From JABWCQ01 sp964587105 (GTDB taxonomy: Bacteria; Electryoneota; RPQS01), in NCBI GenBank assembly GCA_964587105.1, contig CAZPKG010000001.1, positions 248,001-312,000 of the forward strand: 64,000 bases of DNA. Direction: 5' to 3'. The position numbers and the translations under genes were made by a program. This document shows positions 16,266 through 24,977 of the stretch, one piece after another (position 1 is the first letter of the stretch; each line of letters starts with the position of its first letter). Under the pieces are notes generated by a model, which did no database searches, was not told where the DNA came from, and saw nothing but the letters and a program-made list of their open reading frames with translations.

Positions 16266-18256
16266 TCTACTTCTCCCGGATGTACTTCATAGGTGACTTT
16301 CGCCAATGCTTGAACGGACAGATAGTCCGTGCCATGCACGATCATCGTATCTCCGATGCCTGACGCCACTTCAATCTGCGTGCGCACGAAGAATTGGTCG
16401 GACTTGAAGTAGTTCAGCCAGCGTTCATCCAAATCAATAGTGAGTTGATATTCACTTGCGTCTGTAGCCCGTCCGTTGACAATTGTCGGTGGTGGAATGT
16501 CCACGTCGAAAAGTGTGTCCACATCTTCCGTTGCACCCTCGATGACGTTGTTGCTGTCAAAATCCGCGACAAGAAAGCAGCGTCCGCTGAGCGGAAGATG
16601 ATTCCACAGTTTAATCGTCGCCGTTCCGCCCACGATATCCTGCATGTCCTGCGGTTCAACTTTTTCGACCGTACCAACGGGGGTAAGCGTATCCGTGATC
16701 GTAACCGCGAGCGCCGCGCGCAATTCAACTCCAAGCGAGATGATTGTATTGTTGAACACGGCAACCTGCCCGGACAACACGGCGTCGCCATGACTCGTCA
16801 TTTGATTTGGATAGTCCGCCAGCAGATCAGCCAAACCCGGAATGATTGCTATTGCAGAGTCTTCCAGAGCAAGATCGTTTACACTCATCATCGATTGGCC
16901 GATCTGCGTTCCGTACAGCCATGTGGCGGTATTCAAATCCGCGTCAAGGACTCCGCCGATTCCGCGATCAACATGAATCCGCGCCTCAACTTCGAGCGGT
17001 CTTACGACCTCCCAACCTTGCGGAGGTCGTTCAATATCAATCGAGAGCGAGTCAAATGTCAACTCAAGATTGTTGAGCGTGCCTTCAAAATACTGTACGC
17101 TGAGCCGCTCAAATTCAATACGACCGTAAACATATTCTCCGTTGCCGACAAAACTGCGCACGTCGGGAGTCTGCGGCGAATGTGAGATTAGTTGACCGGT
17201 CACGGTTTGATCTGCATCGCCTTCGGGCCGCAATCGATATTGCGTCAACGGCACGGAAATCGTACTTGAATCGCCCGGCAGGAGAAAATGCGTCACGGTT
17301 AGAGTGTCATTCAACCGGCTAACAAGATTTGGGATTCTTAAACTGACCGTATCGGCGAATTGCGTATGATTGGCAAGCGTTACGGTCATATTGCCCGATT
17401 CGATGATGACCAAATCAATTGTGTGTTGCTGATCAATCGCAAGTGCACTGTCTCGTGTCACGGTCTGTTCGGGAACGTTACCATAGAATCGCGACGCGGT
17501 CACGGTATCGACCTCTACTGTGACGGAAATTCGATCAGTTGAATCGACAAGAATATTTTGGCCACCGCTACCGGTTGCGCTGAAGTTAATCATGAATGCG
17601 CCGTTCAATACGCCGTCATTCAGCACCGTATCAATCACCGCTTGTTGATTTTCAGACAGCGAAGCAATTACAGCAATCAACTTGCTTCCCACTCTAATTT
17701 CAACATCTGTGGCAGGGTAGGGGAGACGGTTTGCAATGATAACGCGAATTGCTCCCGTGTCCACTTCCAAGCTGTCATATCCGAACGGAAAAGGCAAAGT
17801 GATTGCGCCGTTAAGCAGATGAGCCGGAATATCCTGCGTCGTGCCATGCAGCGCCGCAATATCGGAGTTTAGCCTGCCCAAGGTGAATTGCAAGAGCGTA
17901 TCGTAATCGAGCGGGGCTTCAATCGCTGTGACATAACGCTGAATTGAGAGTTCAACGGACTTAACATAAAGGCTGTCGCCGATTTCTGCTGACATGTCCG
18001 CCCATGCGCTGAAATAGACCGCGCTGTCGTCTTCCATTCCGACGCCGGAGCCGATTCGTCTTAAAGTTGTGTCGGGATCGGCAAGCTCCCAGATGCCATA
18101 CGTGCGCACGCCGAACGGCACATTTAGATCAACCTCCCACCACAAGTCTCCGGGCTTCTGCGGCAGTTCGCATCCTGCCACAAATGTCAACAGCCACAAA
18201 CATAAAAGACGGAGTGAACTCCGTCTTTTATGCGTCTTGTCAATTTGACAAAGCAT
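16262..18256 (-). CDS. Large lipoprotein, beta-rich, hypothetical
   Basis: 664 residues with a lipoprotein signal (KTHKRRSSLRLLCLWLLTFVAGC, lipobox TFVAGC), so the mature protein is lipid-anchored at the Cys. The rest is rich in short beta strands, D/T/V and imperfect repeats (for example GQLISHSPQTP, NGEYVYGRIEFERLSVQYFEGT), without a family I recognise. It overlaps ahcY by 3 nt (TGATG) and the barrel gene downstream by 4 nt. Oddly, a perfect terminator-like palindrome lies inside its first 20 codons (18201-18232). The ATG at 18256 is kept because the basic n-region of the signal peptide is needed. Confidence 0.72.
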   Translation of the reverse strand: MLCQIDKTHKRRSSLRLLCLWLLTFVAGCELPQKPGDLWWEVDLNVPFGVRTYGIWELADPDTTLRRIGSGVGMEDDSAVYFSAWADMSAEIGDSLYVKSVELSIQRYVTAIEAPLDYDTLLQFTLGRLNSDIAALHGTTQDIPAHLLNGAITLPFPFGYDSLEVDTGAIRVIIANRLPYPATDVEIRVGSKLIAVIASLSENQQAVIDTVLNDGVLNGAFMINFSATGSGGQNILVDSTDRISVTVEVDTVTASRFYGNVPEQTVTRDSALAIDQQHTIDLVIIESGNMTVTLANHTQFADTVSLRIPNLVSRLNDTLTVTHFLLPGDSSTISVPLTQYRLRPEGDADQTVTGQLISHSPQTPDVRSFVGNGEYVYGRIEFERLSVQYFEGTLNNLELTFDSLSIDIERPPQGWEVVRPLEVEARIHVDRGIGGVLDADLNTATWLYGTQIGQSMMSVNDLALEDSAIAIIPGLADLLADYPNQMTSHGDAVLSGQVAVFNNTIISLGVELRAALAVTITDTLTPVGTVEKVEPQDMQDIVGGTATIKLWNHLPLSGRCFLVADFDSNNVIEGATEDVDTLFDVDIPPPTIVNGRATDASEYQLTIDLDERWLNYFKSDQFFVRTQIEVASGIGDTMIVHGTDYLSVQALAKVTYEVHPGEVE
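18201..18232. terminator. Perfect hairpin after ahcY, inside the lipoprotein signal-peptide codons
   Basis: A perfect 14-bp stem (18201-18214 with 18219-18232) with loop TGAA and TTTTA on each side. It begins 24 nt beyond the ahcY stop on the minus strand. It has the form of an intrinsic terminator yet is translated as part of the next gene. Confidence 0.65.
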
Positions 18257-19560
18257 CAGGTGCCCATCTCCCAGGCGGCTAAGTATTTCTTCTGCTCAGG
18301 AGTCAGCTTGTCAATCTTGATGCCCATCGTTTTGAGCTTCAAGGTTGAAATATAGTCTTCGATGCTCGCCGGAACGGCATGAACATCAACAGTAAGCTTC
18401 TTGGCGTGCTTAATCGCGTGCTCAGTCGTCAACGCCTGTGTCGCAAAGCTCATATCCATAACAGAAGCGGGATGGCCATGCGCCGCACCGAGATTCACCA
18501 AACGGCCCTCGGCTATGACATTGATCGTCGAACCGCTCTTCAGCGTGTAACGATCGACAAACGGCACAACGTTCTTCTCGACGCGCTTTGCCATTTCGCC
18601 GAGACCCTTGAGGTCAAGCTCGATGTCAAAGTGGCCGCTGTTGCAAACGTATGCGCCGTCCTTCATCTTCTCAAAGTGCTCGGGGCGAATCACGTGCATG
18701 TTGCCTGTAACTGTGCAGAAAATATCACCAATTTTGGCAGCTTCTGCCATCGGCATCACGCGGAATCCGTCCATACGGGCTTCCAGCGCGCGCACAGGAT
18801 TGATTTCAGTCACAACAACTTCCGCGCCATGACCCTTTGCGCGCATCGCAAAGCCCTTGCCGCACCAACCGTAACCCGCCACTACCACCACACGACCGGC
18901 AATCAACACGTCCGTCGCGCGGATAATGCCGTCAAGCGTGGATTGTCCGGTACCATAGCGGTTGTCAAACAAGTGCTTTGTATCAGCGTCGTTGACTGCA
19001 TACACTGGGAAGCGCAGGCCGCCTTCTTTGTGCAGCGCCTTCAAACGAATGACACCGGTCGTCGTTTCTTCCAAGGATGCGACAATCTGCTCGCCGTATT
19101 CGACGTGAGACGTGTGCAGCCCGTGAACAAGGTCGGCGCCGTCGTCCATCGTGATTGACGGATTGTGGCGCATGGCTGCATCAAGATGCTGATAGTAAGT
19201 CTTGTTGTCTTCGCCTTTGATGGCGTATGTACGGATGCCGAAATCCTTCACGAGCGAGGCCGCGACGTCATCCTGTGTGGACAGCGGATTTGAAGCCACC
19301 AGCACGAGATCCGCGCCTCCGGCCTTCAATGTACGCGCGAGGTTCGCGGTCTCGGCAGTAACGTGCAAGCACGCCGACATGCGATGGCCCTTCAGCGGCT
19401 TCTCTTTCTCAAAGCGAGCGCGAATCTCCGCCAATACCGGCATATCACGATCCGCCCACAAAATTCTGTTCTTTCCTTTTGGAGCAAGACTCTCATCGGC
19501 CACATGGAAATTCGCAGTGGTCGCGGGAGCCTTCTTACCTTTGGCTGCTGCTGTTGACAT
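18256..19560 (-). CDS. ahcY: Adenosylhomocysteinase
   Basis: 434 residues; hydrolyses S-adenosylhomocysteine to adenosine and homocysteine with bound NAD, in the cytoplasm. Substrate-binding sequences (SACLHVTAETANL, NDADTKHLFDNRYGTGQS) and the NAD-binding glycine loop (AGYGWCGKG) are present, as is the HPASVMDMSF segment. The C-terminus ends in YLAAWEMGT rather than the YRY ending of eukaryotic forms, like archaeal and thermophile enzymes. It lies 14 nt after metK, so the methyl-donor cycle is co-transcribed. No SAM or SAH riboswitch is seen upstream. Confidence 0.97.
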   Translation of the reverse strand: MSTAAAKGKKAPATTANFHVADESLAPKGKNRILWADRDMPVLAEIRARFEKEKPLKGHRMSACLHVTAETANLARTLKAGGADLVLVASNPLSTQDDVAASLVKDFGIRTYAIKGEDNKTYYQHLDAAMRHNPSITMDDGADLVHGLHTSHVEYGEQIVASLEETTTGVIRLKALHKEGGLRFPVYAVNDADTKHLFDNRYGTGQSTLDGIIRATDVLIAGRVVVVAGYGWCGKGFAMRAKGHGAEVVVTEINPVRALEARMDGFRVMPMAEAAKIGDIFCTVTGNMHVIRPEHFEKMKDGAYVCNSGHFDIELDLKGLGEMAKRVEKNVVPFVDRYTLKSGSTINVIAEGRLVNLGAAHGHPASVMDMSFATQALTTEHAIKHAKKLTVDVHAVPASIEDYISTLKLKTMGIKIDKLTPEQKKYLAAWEMGT

Positions 19561-19574
19561 GTACTTCCGTTCTC

Positions 19575-20702
19575 TTATGCTAATGATTTCACTTTGTCAG
19601 TCTTTTCCCACGTGAAGGTCTCTTCGCTCCGGCCAAAGTGACCATAGGCCGCAGTCTTACGGTAAATCGGCCGACGCAAGTCGAGCGCGGTGATAATTCC
19701 GCGCACCGAAAGATCGAAGTTCTTGCGAATCTTCTGCTCGATTTCCTCGTCAGCTACTTTCCCGGTGCCATACGTATTCACCATCAACGAAACAGGTTGT
19801 GCGACACCGATAGCGTAAGCGACCTGAATCATGCAGCGTTCGGCCAAACCGGCGGCCACCACGTTCTTGGCAATCCAACGAGCTGCGTACGCACCACTGC
19901 GGTCAACCTTCGTGGGGTCTTTGCCGGAAAATGCGCCGCCGCCATGCGGAGCCCAACCGCCGTAAGTATCCACGATAATCTTACGGCCTGTCAGACCCGC
20001 GTCGCCTTGCGGTCCGCCGACCACGAAGCGGCCTGACGGATTGATATATATCTTGCAGTCGGACGCAAGCTTGTAGTTGCCCAACACCGAAGGGAGCAGG
20101 TCGCGCTTCAAATCCGTATCGATCAACTTCTGATCCGCACTCGGATCGTGCTGCGTCGAAACGACCACCGCCGTAATTTCCGTCGGCTTGTTGTCAACAT
20201 AGCGCACCGAGACTTGCGACTTCGCGTCCGGACGCAGATAGCCCAGTTTGCCCGCGCGCCGCATCTTCGCAAGCTCTTCCACAAGCTTGTGCGACAAAAC
20301 GATCGGCAACGGCATCATCTCCGGCGTCTCGGTCGTCGCGTAACCAAACATCATGCCCTGATCTCCCGCGCCGTCGGCGTCAACCGCCTGCGAAATGTCC
20401 GGGCTCTGCTTGTCGATCGTGGTCATCACCGCGCAAGTTTCATAGTCGAAACCAAAGGCCGCGTTCGTGTAGCCAATCTCTTTTATTACACTGCGAACCA
20501 AAGCGGGAATGTCAACATAAGTATGAGTCGTGATTTCGCCGCCGACCAACGCCATACCGGTCGTGACAAACGTCTCACAGGCCACACGCGCCATTGAATC
20601 ATCTTTCAATATGGCGTCGAGGACCGCATCGGATATTTGATCCGCAATCTTGTCGGGATGTCCCTCGCTGACCGACTCGCTGGAAAAGACAAAGGTGCTC
20701 AT
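19575..20702 (-). CDS. metK: S-adenosylmethionine synthetase
   Basis: 375 residues; makes SAM from methionine and ATP. Signature sequences are FSSESVSEGHPDKIADQISD at the start, GAGDQGMMFGYA, and GGGAFSGKDPTKVDRS in the phosphate loop region. Length and order are typical of the bacterial enzyme. It is followed by ahcY and preceded 44 nt upstream by the nucleotidyltransferase gene, so it lies within a minus-strand run. Confidence 0.97.
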   Translation of the reverse strand: MSTFVFSSESVSEGHPDKIADQISDAVLDAILKDDSMARVACETFVTTGMALVGGEITTHTYVDIPALVRSVIKEIGYTNAAFGFDYETCAVMTTIDKQSPDISQAVDADGAGDQGMMFGYATTETPEMMPLPIVLSHKLVEELAKMRRAGKLGYLRPDAKSQVSVRYVDNKPTEITAVVVSTQHDPSADQKLIDTDLKRDLLPSVLGNYKLASDCKIYINPSGRFVVGGPQGDAGLTGRKIIVDTYGGWAPHGGGAFSGKDPTKVDRSGAYAARWIAKNVVAAGLAERCMIQVAYAIGVAQPVSLMVNTYGTGKVADEEIEQKIRKNFDLSVRGIITALDLRRPIYRKTAAYGHFGRSEETFTWEKTDKVKSLA

Positions 20703-20746
20703 GTCTGGGTGTTACTGCTCCGTCGTATTGTGAAAAATTTTGAATT

Positions 20747-21748
20747 CTAAAGTTCGTCGCCTTCGCCCGTGCCTTCGATGATTGCGCTGGAGTCGCCCAA
20801 ATTATAGCGGTGGAAGCTGCCTTTCACGATGGCGTTGTTCCCCACCAGCGAACCTGAAACGAGCGCGTCTTCCACGTGCGAGCCGTCGCCCAAAATCGCG
20901 TCGCGAACCATGGCATTCCGAATTACCGCGCCCTGACCGACCGTAGCGTGCGGCCCGACGATCGCCTGCTCGATAATTGCTTCAGGATGAATAAACACCG
21001 GCGGAATAATGACCGCACCGGATCGCTGCTCGACGGTGAGTCCGTTCAGCCGATCCAGCAAATGCCGGTTCGTCTCAAGCAATGTCTCAGGCTTCCCGCA
21101 ATCAAACCAATCATCAACGCCAAACGTCGAAATCGGCACTTCGCGTTCCACCAACAGCTGCAAGGCGTCCGTCAGTTGAAACTCCCCGCGCGTCGTGAGA
21201 TTGCGCTCGAATAGTGTCTCAATTGACTGCTTAAGCTCCTGCGCCTGTCGAATCAGATAGATTCCGACGATGACAAGATTCGAGCGCGGATTTTCAGGCT
21301 TCTCGACCAGTCGTGTGACAATGTTATCCCGCGTTTCCACTACGCCAAATCGGCGCGGGTCTTCGACAGTCTTCACGCCAATCGCGGACGTCCGGCAATC
21401 GCGCAACACGCCTTGCAAATCAAACTCAAAAATGGTGTCGCCGAGGATAACCAGAACTTCTCTGTCATGCTCAGATAACCCCAAATGCACGGCATGAGCA
21501 AGCCCTTTTGCTTCATGCTGCACAACAAATTCAGACGGAATGGAGTAGTTGTCGCGGACGTAGCGCTCAATCAAATCACCCATGGCTCCAACCACCAACG
21601 TAACGTGGTCAATGCCTGAAGCAATTAGATGATCAAGTATGTGTCCGAGAATGGGTTTCCCGGCCACATTGAGGAGAACTTTGGGCCGGGTAAAGGTGTG
21701 GGGCCGAAGGCGGGAGCCAACTCCCGCGACCGGAATAATAGCTTTCAC
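20747..21748 (-). CDS. Sugar-1-phosphate nucleotidyltransferase with left-handed beta-helix tail
   Basis: 333 residues: a nucleotidyltransferase domain (GVGSRLRPHTFTRPKVLL, ILGDTIFEF, VEKPENP) and C-terminal hexapeptide-type repeats (about 245-320: PPVFIHPEAIIEQAIVGPHA). It activates a sugar 1-phosphate to the NDP-sugar, probably for glycan or nucleotide-sugar synthesis; RmlA/GlmU-like specificity cannot be fixed. The start is GTG. It follows a PGI/PMI-type isomerase gene, consistent with hexose-phosphate supply. Confidence 0.85.
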   Translation of the reverse strand: MKAIIPVAGVGSRLRPHTFTRPKVLLNVAGKPILGHILDHLIASGIDHVTLVVGAMGDLIERYVRDNYSIPSEFVVQHEAKGLAHAVHLGLSEHDREVLVILGDTIFEFDLQGVLRDCRTSAIGVKTVEDPRRFGVVETRDNIVTRLVEKPENPRSNLVIVGIYLIRQAQELKQSIETLFERNLTTRGEFQLTDALQLLVEREVPISTFGVDDWFDCGKPETLLETNRHLLDRLNGLTVEQRSGAVIIPPVFIHPEAIIEQAIVGPHATVGQGAVIRNAMVRDAILGDGSHVEDALVSGSLVGNNAIVKGSFHRYNLGDSSAIIEGTGEGDEL

Positions 21749-21777
21749 AGGGGCCGTTTTGAAACTTAAAGTCTTGT

Positions 21778-21806
21778 AATCTACGGATTTCCCCTATGAA
21801 AATCAA
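21778..21806 (-). promoter_or_regulatory. Promoter for the nucleotidyltransferase-metK-ahcY run
   Basis: Minus strand: TTGATT (21806-21801), 17-nt spacer, TAGATT (21783-21778), about 30 nt before the GTG start. The -35 box overlaps the last codons of the isomerase gene. Confidence 0.5.
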
Positions 21807-22882
21807 GACCCAGTGAGGAGATTTTTAAGCCCTGTAATCTTCGGGATTTCCATTGGGTCCTCCGCCCGCAGGATGGCGAGGAAGACCGTAGCCGCGTCCA
21901 ACAGCAACATCAGTCGGATGCCGTGCTCAAGCCTGCTCCCAGTGTCGCCAAACAGCTCATTCGGGTCGAGCCGCAGGGTGGCGACGCCCATTTTCATCAG
22001 CATCTCTTCCATTGGGCCGCGCGGATCGGTGAAAGTTCCCTTTGTAGCCCAGCCACCGAGGAACATGACCATCGGCGGCGGCAAGACTTGAGCGAGATGT
22101 GCAAAGGCTTCCACCTCATTGTGGGCAAGTTCTGGAAGATCGGAAGCGTGCGACCACACTTTGCTATTCTCAGCGAGCTGGGCGCGCAACCTGAAAGCAA
22201 GCGCTGGCCCAAGCAACCCGTCACAGGTGTAAATCACCGGGGTACGATCAACCAACTTAACCGCAAGATCGAGCGCCGGATTTTCATCCCGTGACAGCAA
22301 AGCATACTTATCTGCATCTTCACGCAGCCGTTTCAGCGGCCATTTGGCGAGGTCCGGATCATGAAAATCATACACCCGTTGAAACAGCCGGTGAATCGCG
22401 CCAAGTGAAAAACCCACCGCCGCGCGCGGTGGATAACCGCCCGGCAAGTTCAGAAATGGAATGTGAGAAGAATGTGCCTTTTGCTCCAGCCTGCCCCCGC
22501 TTGACACGGCCAACCAGACTTGACGTGGATCCACTTCGGTCAGAGCTTGCACGGCCTCGACAGTGTTGCCCGAATAACTGCATACCAGTCGCGGCAGATT
22601 AGATTGGCGAGCATGCCTGCGGACAAAAATGCGCCCGTCCATCGCAGGAGGTTCAACTCCGAACGCCTGTAGCAAGTCTCCCGAAACGGCGCTCCCGCCC
22701 AGTCCAAACCAATCAAGCAGCGGCTCCGGTCTAAGCTTATTGTGTAGGAGAAACTCGTCTGCAATCTCGATCCCACGTTGTAATTGCTTGTCAAGCTCAA
22801 GCGTCTTGCCCAACATGTCGCTCGGATCAAGTTGCTTGAGTCGTGTTTCTGTCAATTGAATTGCTTTTGTTGTAATCGTCAT
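21803..22882 (-). CDS. Bifunctional phosphoglucose/phosphomannose isomerase (SIS domains)
   Basis: 359 residues with two SIS subdomains: GLGGSAVSGDLLQAFG and VCSYSGNTVEAVQALTE in the first, ending with a conserved HNEVEAF segment that carries the catalytic-type glutamate and histidine. This matches the PGI/PMI family first described in archaea, interconverting fructose-6-phosphate with glucose- or mannose-6-phosphate. It lies downstream of ptsI, linking sugar uptake or PTS signalling with hexose-phosphate metabolism. Confidence 0.85.
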   Translation of the reverse strand: MTITTKAIQLTETRLKQLDPSDMLGKTLELDKQLQRGIEIADEFLLHNKLRPEPLLDWFGLGGSAVSGDLLQAFGVEPPAMDGRIFVRRHARQSNLPRLVCSYSGNTVEAVQALTEVDPRQVWLAVSSGGRLEQKAHSSHIPFLNLPGGYPPRAAVGFSLGAIHRLFQRVYDFHDPDLAKWPLKRLREDADKYALLSRDENPALDLAVKLVDRTPVIYTCDGLLGPALAFRLRAQLAENSKVWSHASDLPELAHNEVEAFAHLAQVLPPPMVMFLGGWATKGTFTDPRGPMEEMLMKMGVATLRLDPNELFGDTGSRLEHGIRLMLLLDAATVFLAILRAEDPMEIPKITGLKNLLTGS

Positions 22883-22894
22883 TTGTTCTGATTT

Positions 22895-22914
22895 CCCCCC
22901 AGTCTTCTGGGGGG
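22895..22914. repeat. GC-rich hairpin between ptsI and the isomerase gene
   Basis: CCCCCCAG (22895-22902) pairs perfectly with CTGGGGGG (22907-22914) around a 4-nt loop, 13 nt before the isomerase ATG on the minus strand. A second G-run follows at 22920-22926. There is no T-run, so it is not a standard terminator; it could stabilise mRNA or hinder the isomerase ribosome binding site. Confidence 0.45.
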
Positions 22915-22933
22915 ATAAAGGGGGGTAAAATGT

Positions 22934-24706
22934 CTAAGAAAACCAAATCGGCAAATCGGCAAATCTCTTCTTCAATTCGCGCTGCATATAAGTCATTATC
23001 TCCTGCGACGTGTCCATCTTCAGCGCCTTGCGCGCCATGCGCACGCACTCTTCATAGGTCAAACTGCGAATGATTTTCTTGATTTCGGGAATCATCGCCG
23101 AAGTCATCGAAATTTCCGTCATTCCCATTCCTACCAACAGCGGCGTCGCAGCGGGGCTGCCGCCTAATTCGCCGCATATGCCGACGTGTACGCCTTTCCT
23201 TTCTCCTGCCTTGATCGTCATGTCAATCAGCCGCAAAACAGCCGGATGATAGCTTCGATAGTACGATGCAACCTGTTCATTGGCTCGATCCGTCGCCGTC
23301 GTATATTGAATCAAATCATTTGTACCAATCGAGAAGAAGCTGCACTCGTTCGCCAGTTTGTCTGCCATGATTGCCGCCGAAGGAATCTCCACCATGATCC
23401 CAACGGGCAGGTTTGGATCAAACGCAATCTTACGTTGATTCAATTCATGTTTGGCTTCTTCGAGCACCATCTTGGCCTCGCGGATTTCTTCAAATCCCGA
23501 CACAAACGGAAACATCACGCGCACGTTTCCGCGAGCCGAAGCGCGCAGAATCGCTCGTAATTGCGCTCGAAATAGATCTCGTCTCGAGAGTGACACGCGA
23601 ATCGCGCGGTAGCCCAGAAACGGATTCTTCTCATTGTGAATATTGATGCCCGCGTGATATTTGTCGCCGCCCAAATCAAATGTGCGAATCACCACCGGAT
23701 TAGGCGCCATAATCTCCGCCGCGCGGTCATACATTCCAAACTGTTCGTCTTCCGTCGGTGTCGTTTCTCTTGTCAAAAACAGAAACTCACTGCGGAAAAG
23801 TCCAACACCCGTGCCGCCATGCGACAACACAGACTCCGCTTCGCGCGGCAGTTCAATATTCCCCCACAACTGAATCTCGCGGCCATCCAACGTCATGGCA
23901 GGCTGATTCTTGATATCTTCAAGATAACGCTGAAAACTTCTGAATCTTTCCCGCTTGTCTTTATATTCGACAAACGAATCTTCGGTCGGGTTTAGAATCA
24001 CTTTGCCGCTGTTACCGTTCAAAATGATTGAGTCTCCATCCTGCACCTTGCTCGAAATGTCGCCCATTCCCACAATCGTCGGGATGTCCAAACTGCGCGC
24101 TAAAATCGCCGTGTGCGACGTCAGCCCGCCGATGTCCGTGGCGATTCCGTGTACCAATTCGCGGTCAAGATTCAACGCCTGTGTCGGCGACAAGTCTTCA
24201 GCCACTAAAATCACTTCATGTGTCGGATGATCGGGAATAATATCTCCTTCCCCGCGCAAGTAACGCAAAAGCCGAATGCGCACGTCGCGCAAATCCATCG
24301 CGCGCTCTCGGAAAATCTCTCCCGCTGACTTTCCGATCACTTCAATCATCTGCCCGAATGAATCGTGCACGATGTATTCAGCGTCAAACTGCTCGCGCGT
24401 AATTCGTGCCCGCACTTGATCGTGAAACACCTCATCCGCCAAAATCAGCAGGTGCGCGTCAAATATTTTGCCCACCGCGACTCCCGCGACATCCAGCGCG
24501 CGTTCGCGTGATCGCTCAATCGCCGCGCGGGTTTCATCCAATGCCTTGTCGAATCGTCCCAACTCTTGCGGTACTTCGGAAGGCGCAAGTTTGCGTGGCA
24601 TCACTTCGGGATCATCAAACACCATGCGGTGCACGAGTCCGATTGCGATTCCCGGCGACGCCGGAATCCCGCGCATGATTTGTTCTTTCTTGTCCGGGTA
24701 GCCCAC
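22934..24706 (-). CDS. ptsI: PTS enzyme I (phosphoenolpyruvate-protein phosphotransferase)
   Basis: 590 residues; takes phosphate from PEP onto H198 (GGLTSHTAILAR) and passes it to HPr. The PEP-binding barrel includes GTGVGLFRSEFLFL, GTNDLIQYTTATDRAN and the catalytic cysteine in GICGELGG. The length is close to the usual 570-590. The GTG start at 24706 is preceded by GAGGAG, which is also the end of the HPr gene, so the two are coupled (stop and start 5 nt apart). Neighbouring genes are HPr, IID and IIC of the mannose family. Confidence 0.96.
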   Translation of the reverse strand: MGYPDKKEQIMRGIPASPGIAIGLVHRMVFDDPEVMPRKLAPSEVPQELGRFDKALDETRAAIERSRERALDVAGVAVGKIFDAHLLILADEVFHDQVRARITREQFDAEYIVHDSFGQMIEVIGKSAGEIFRERAMDLRDVRIRLLRYLRGEGDIIPDHPTHEVILVAEDLSPTQALNLDRELVHGIATDIGGLTSHTAILARSLDIPTIVGMGDISSKVQDGDSIILNGNSGKVILNPTEDSFVEYKDKRERFRSFQRYLEDIKNQPAMTLDGREIQLWGNIELPREAESVLSHGGTGVGLFRSEFLFLTRETTPTEDEQFGMYDRAAEIMAPNPVVIRTFDLGGDKYHAGINIHNEKNPFLGYRAIRVSLSRRDLFRAQLRAILRASARGNVRVMFPFVSGFEEIREAKMVLEEAKHELNQRKIAFDPNLPVGIMVEIPSAAIMADKLANECSFFSIGTNDLIQYTTATDRANEQVASYYRSYHPAVLRLIDMTIKAGERKGVHVGICGELGGSPAATPLLVGMGMTEISMTSAMIPEIKKIIRSLTYEECVRMARKALKMDTSQEIMTYMQRELKKRFADLPIWFS

Positions 24707-24710
24707 GAGT

Positions 24711-24977
24711 TTACTCCTCGTAGAATTTATTTTCGAACAATATGACTAACTCGTCCAACAACTGCTGCTCATCGTCACCCACACACTCCAACACAAGCGA
24801 ACTGCCGCGCGCCGCAGCCAACATCATGACGCCCATAATACTCTTGCCGTTCACGCGCATGCCATCCTTCAGAAGATAAACATCCGATTTGTATTTCGCG
24901 GCAATCTTGGTCAATTGTGCGGCGGGACGTATATGCAATCCCAACCGGTTCAGCAGAGTGACTTCTTTTTGGATCAC
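24711..24977 (-). CDS. ptsH: HPr phosphocarrier protein
   Basis: 88 residues with the active-site H15 in RLGLHIRPAA and the regulatory-type serine S46 in NGKSIMGVMML, the site that HPr kinase phosphorylates in organisms that have it. The start is the GTG at 24977, which overlaps the IID stop as GTGA and gives the normal HPr length; a longer frame upstream runs through the IID gene and is not used. It passes phosphate from enzyme I to a IIA domain, none of which is encoded nearby. Confidence 0.93.
   Translation of the reverse strand: MIQKEVTLLNRLGLHIRPAAQLTKIAAKYKSDVYLLKDGMRVNGKSIMGVMMLAAARGSSLVLECVGDDEQQLLDELVILFENKFYEE

Noticed and set aside
20703..20746. SAM or SAH riboswitch before metK or ahcY
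   Set aside because: The gaps upstream are 44 and 14 nt and show no SAM- or SAH-riboswitch-like core.
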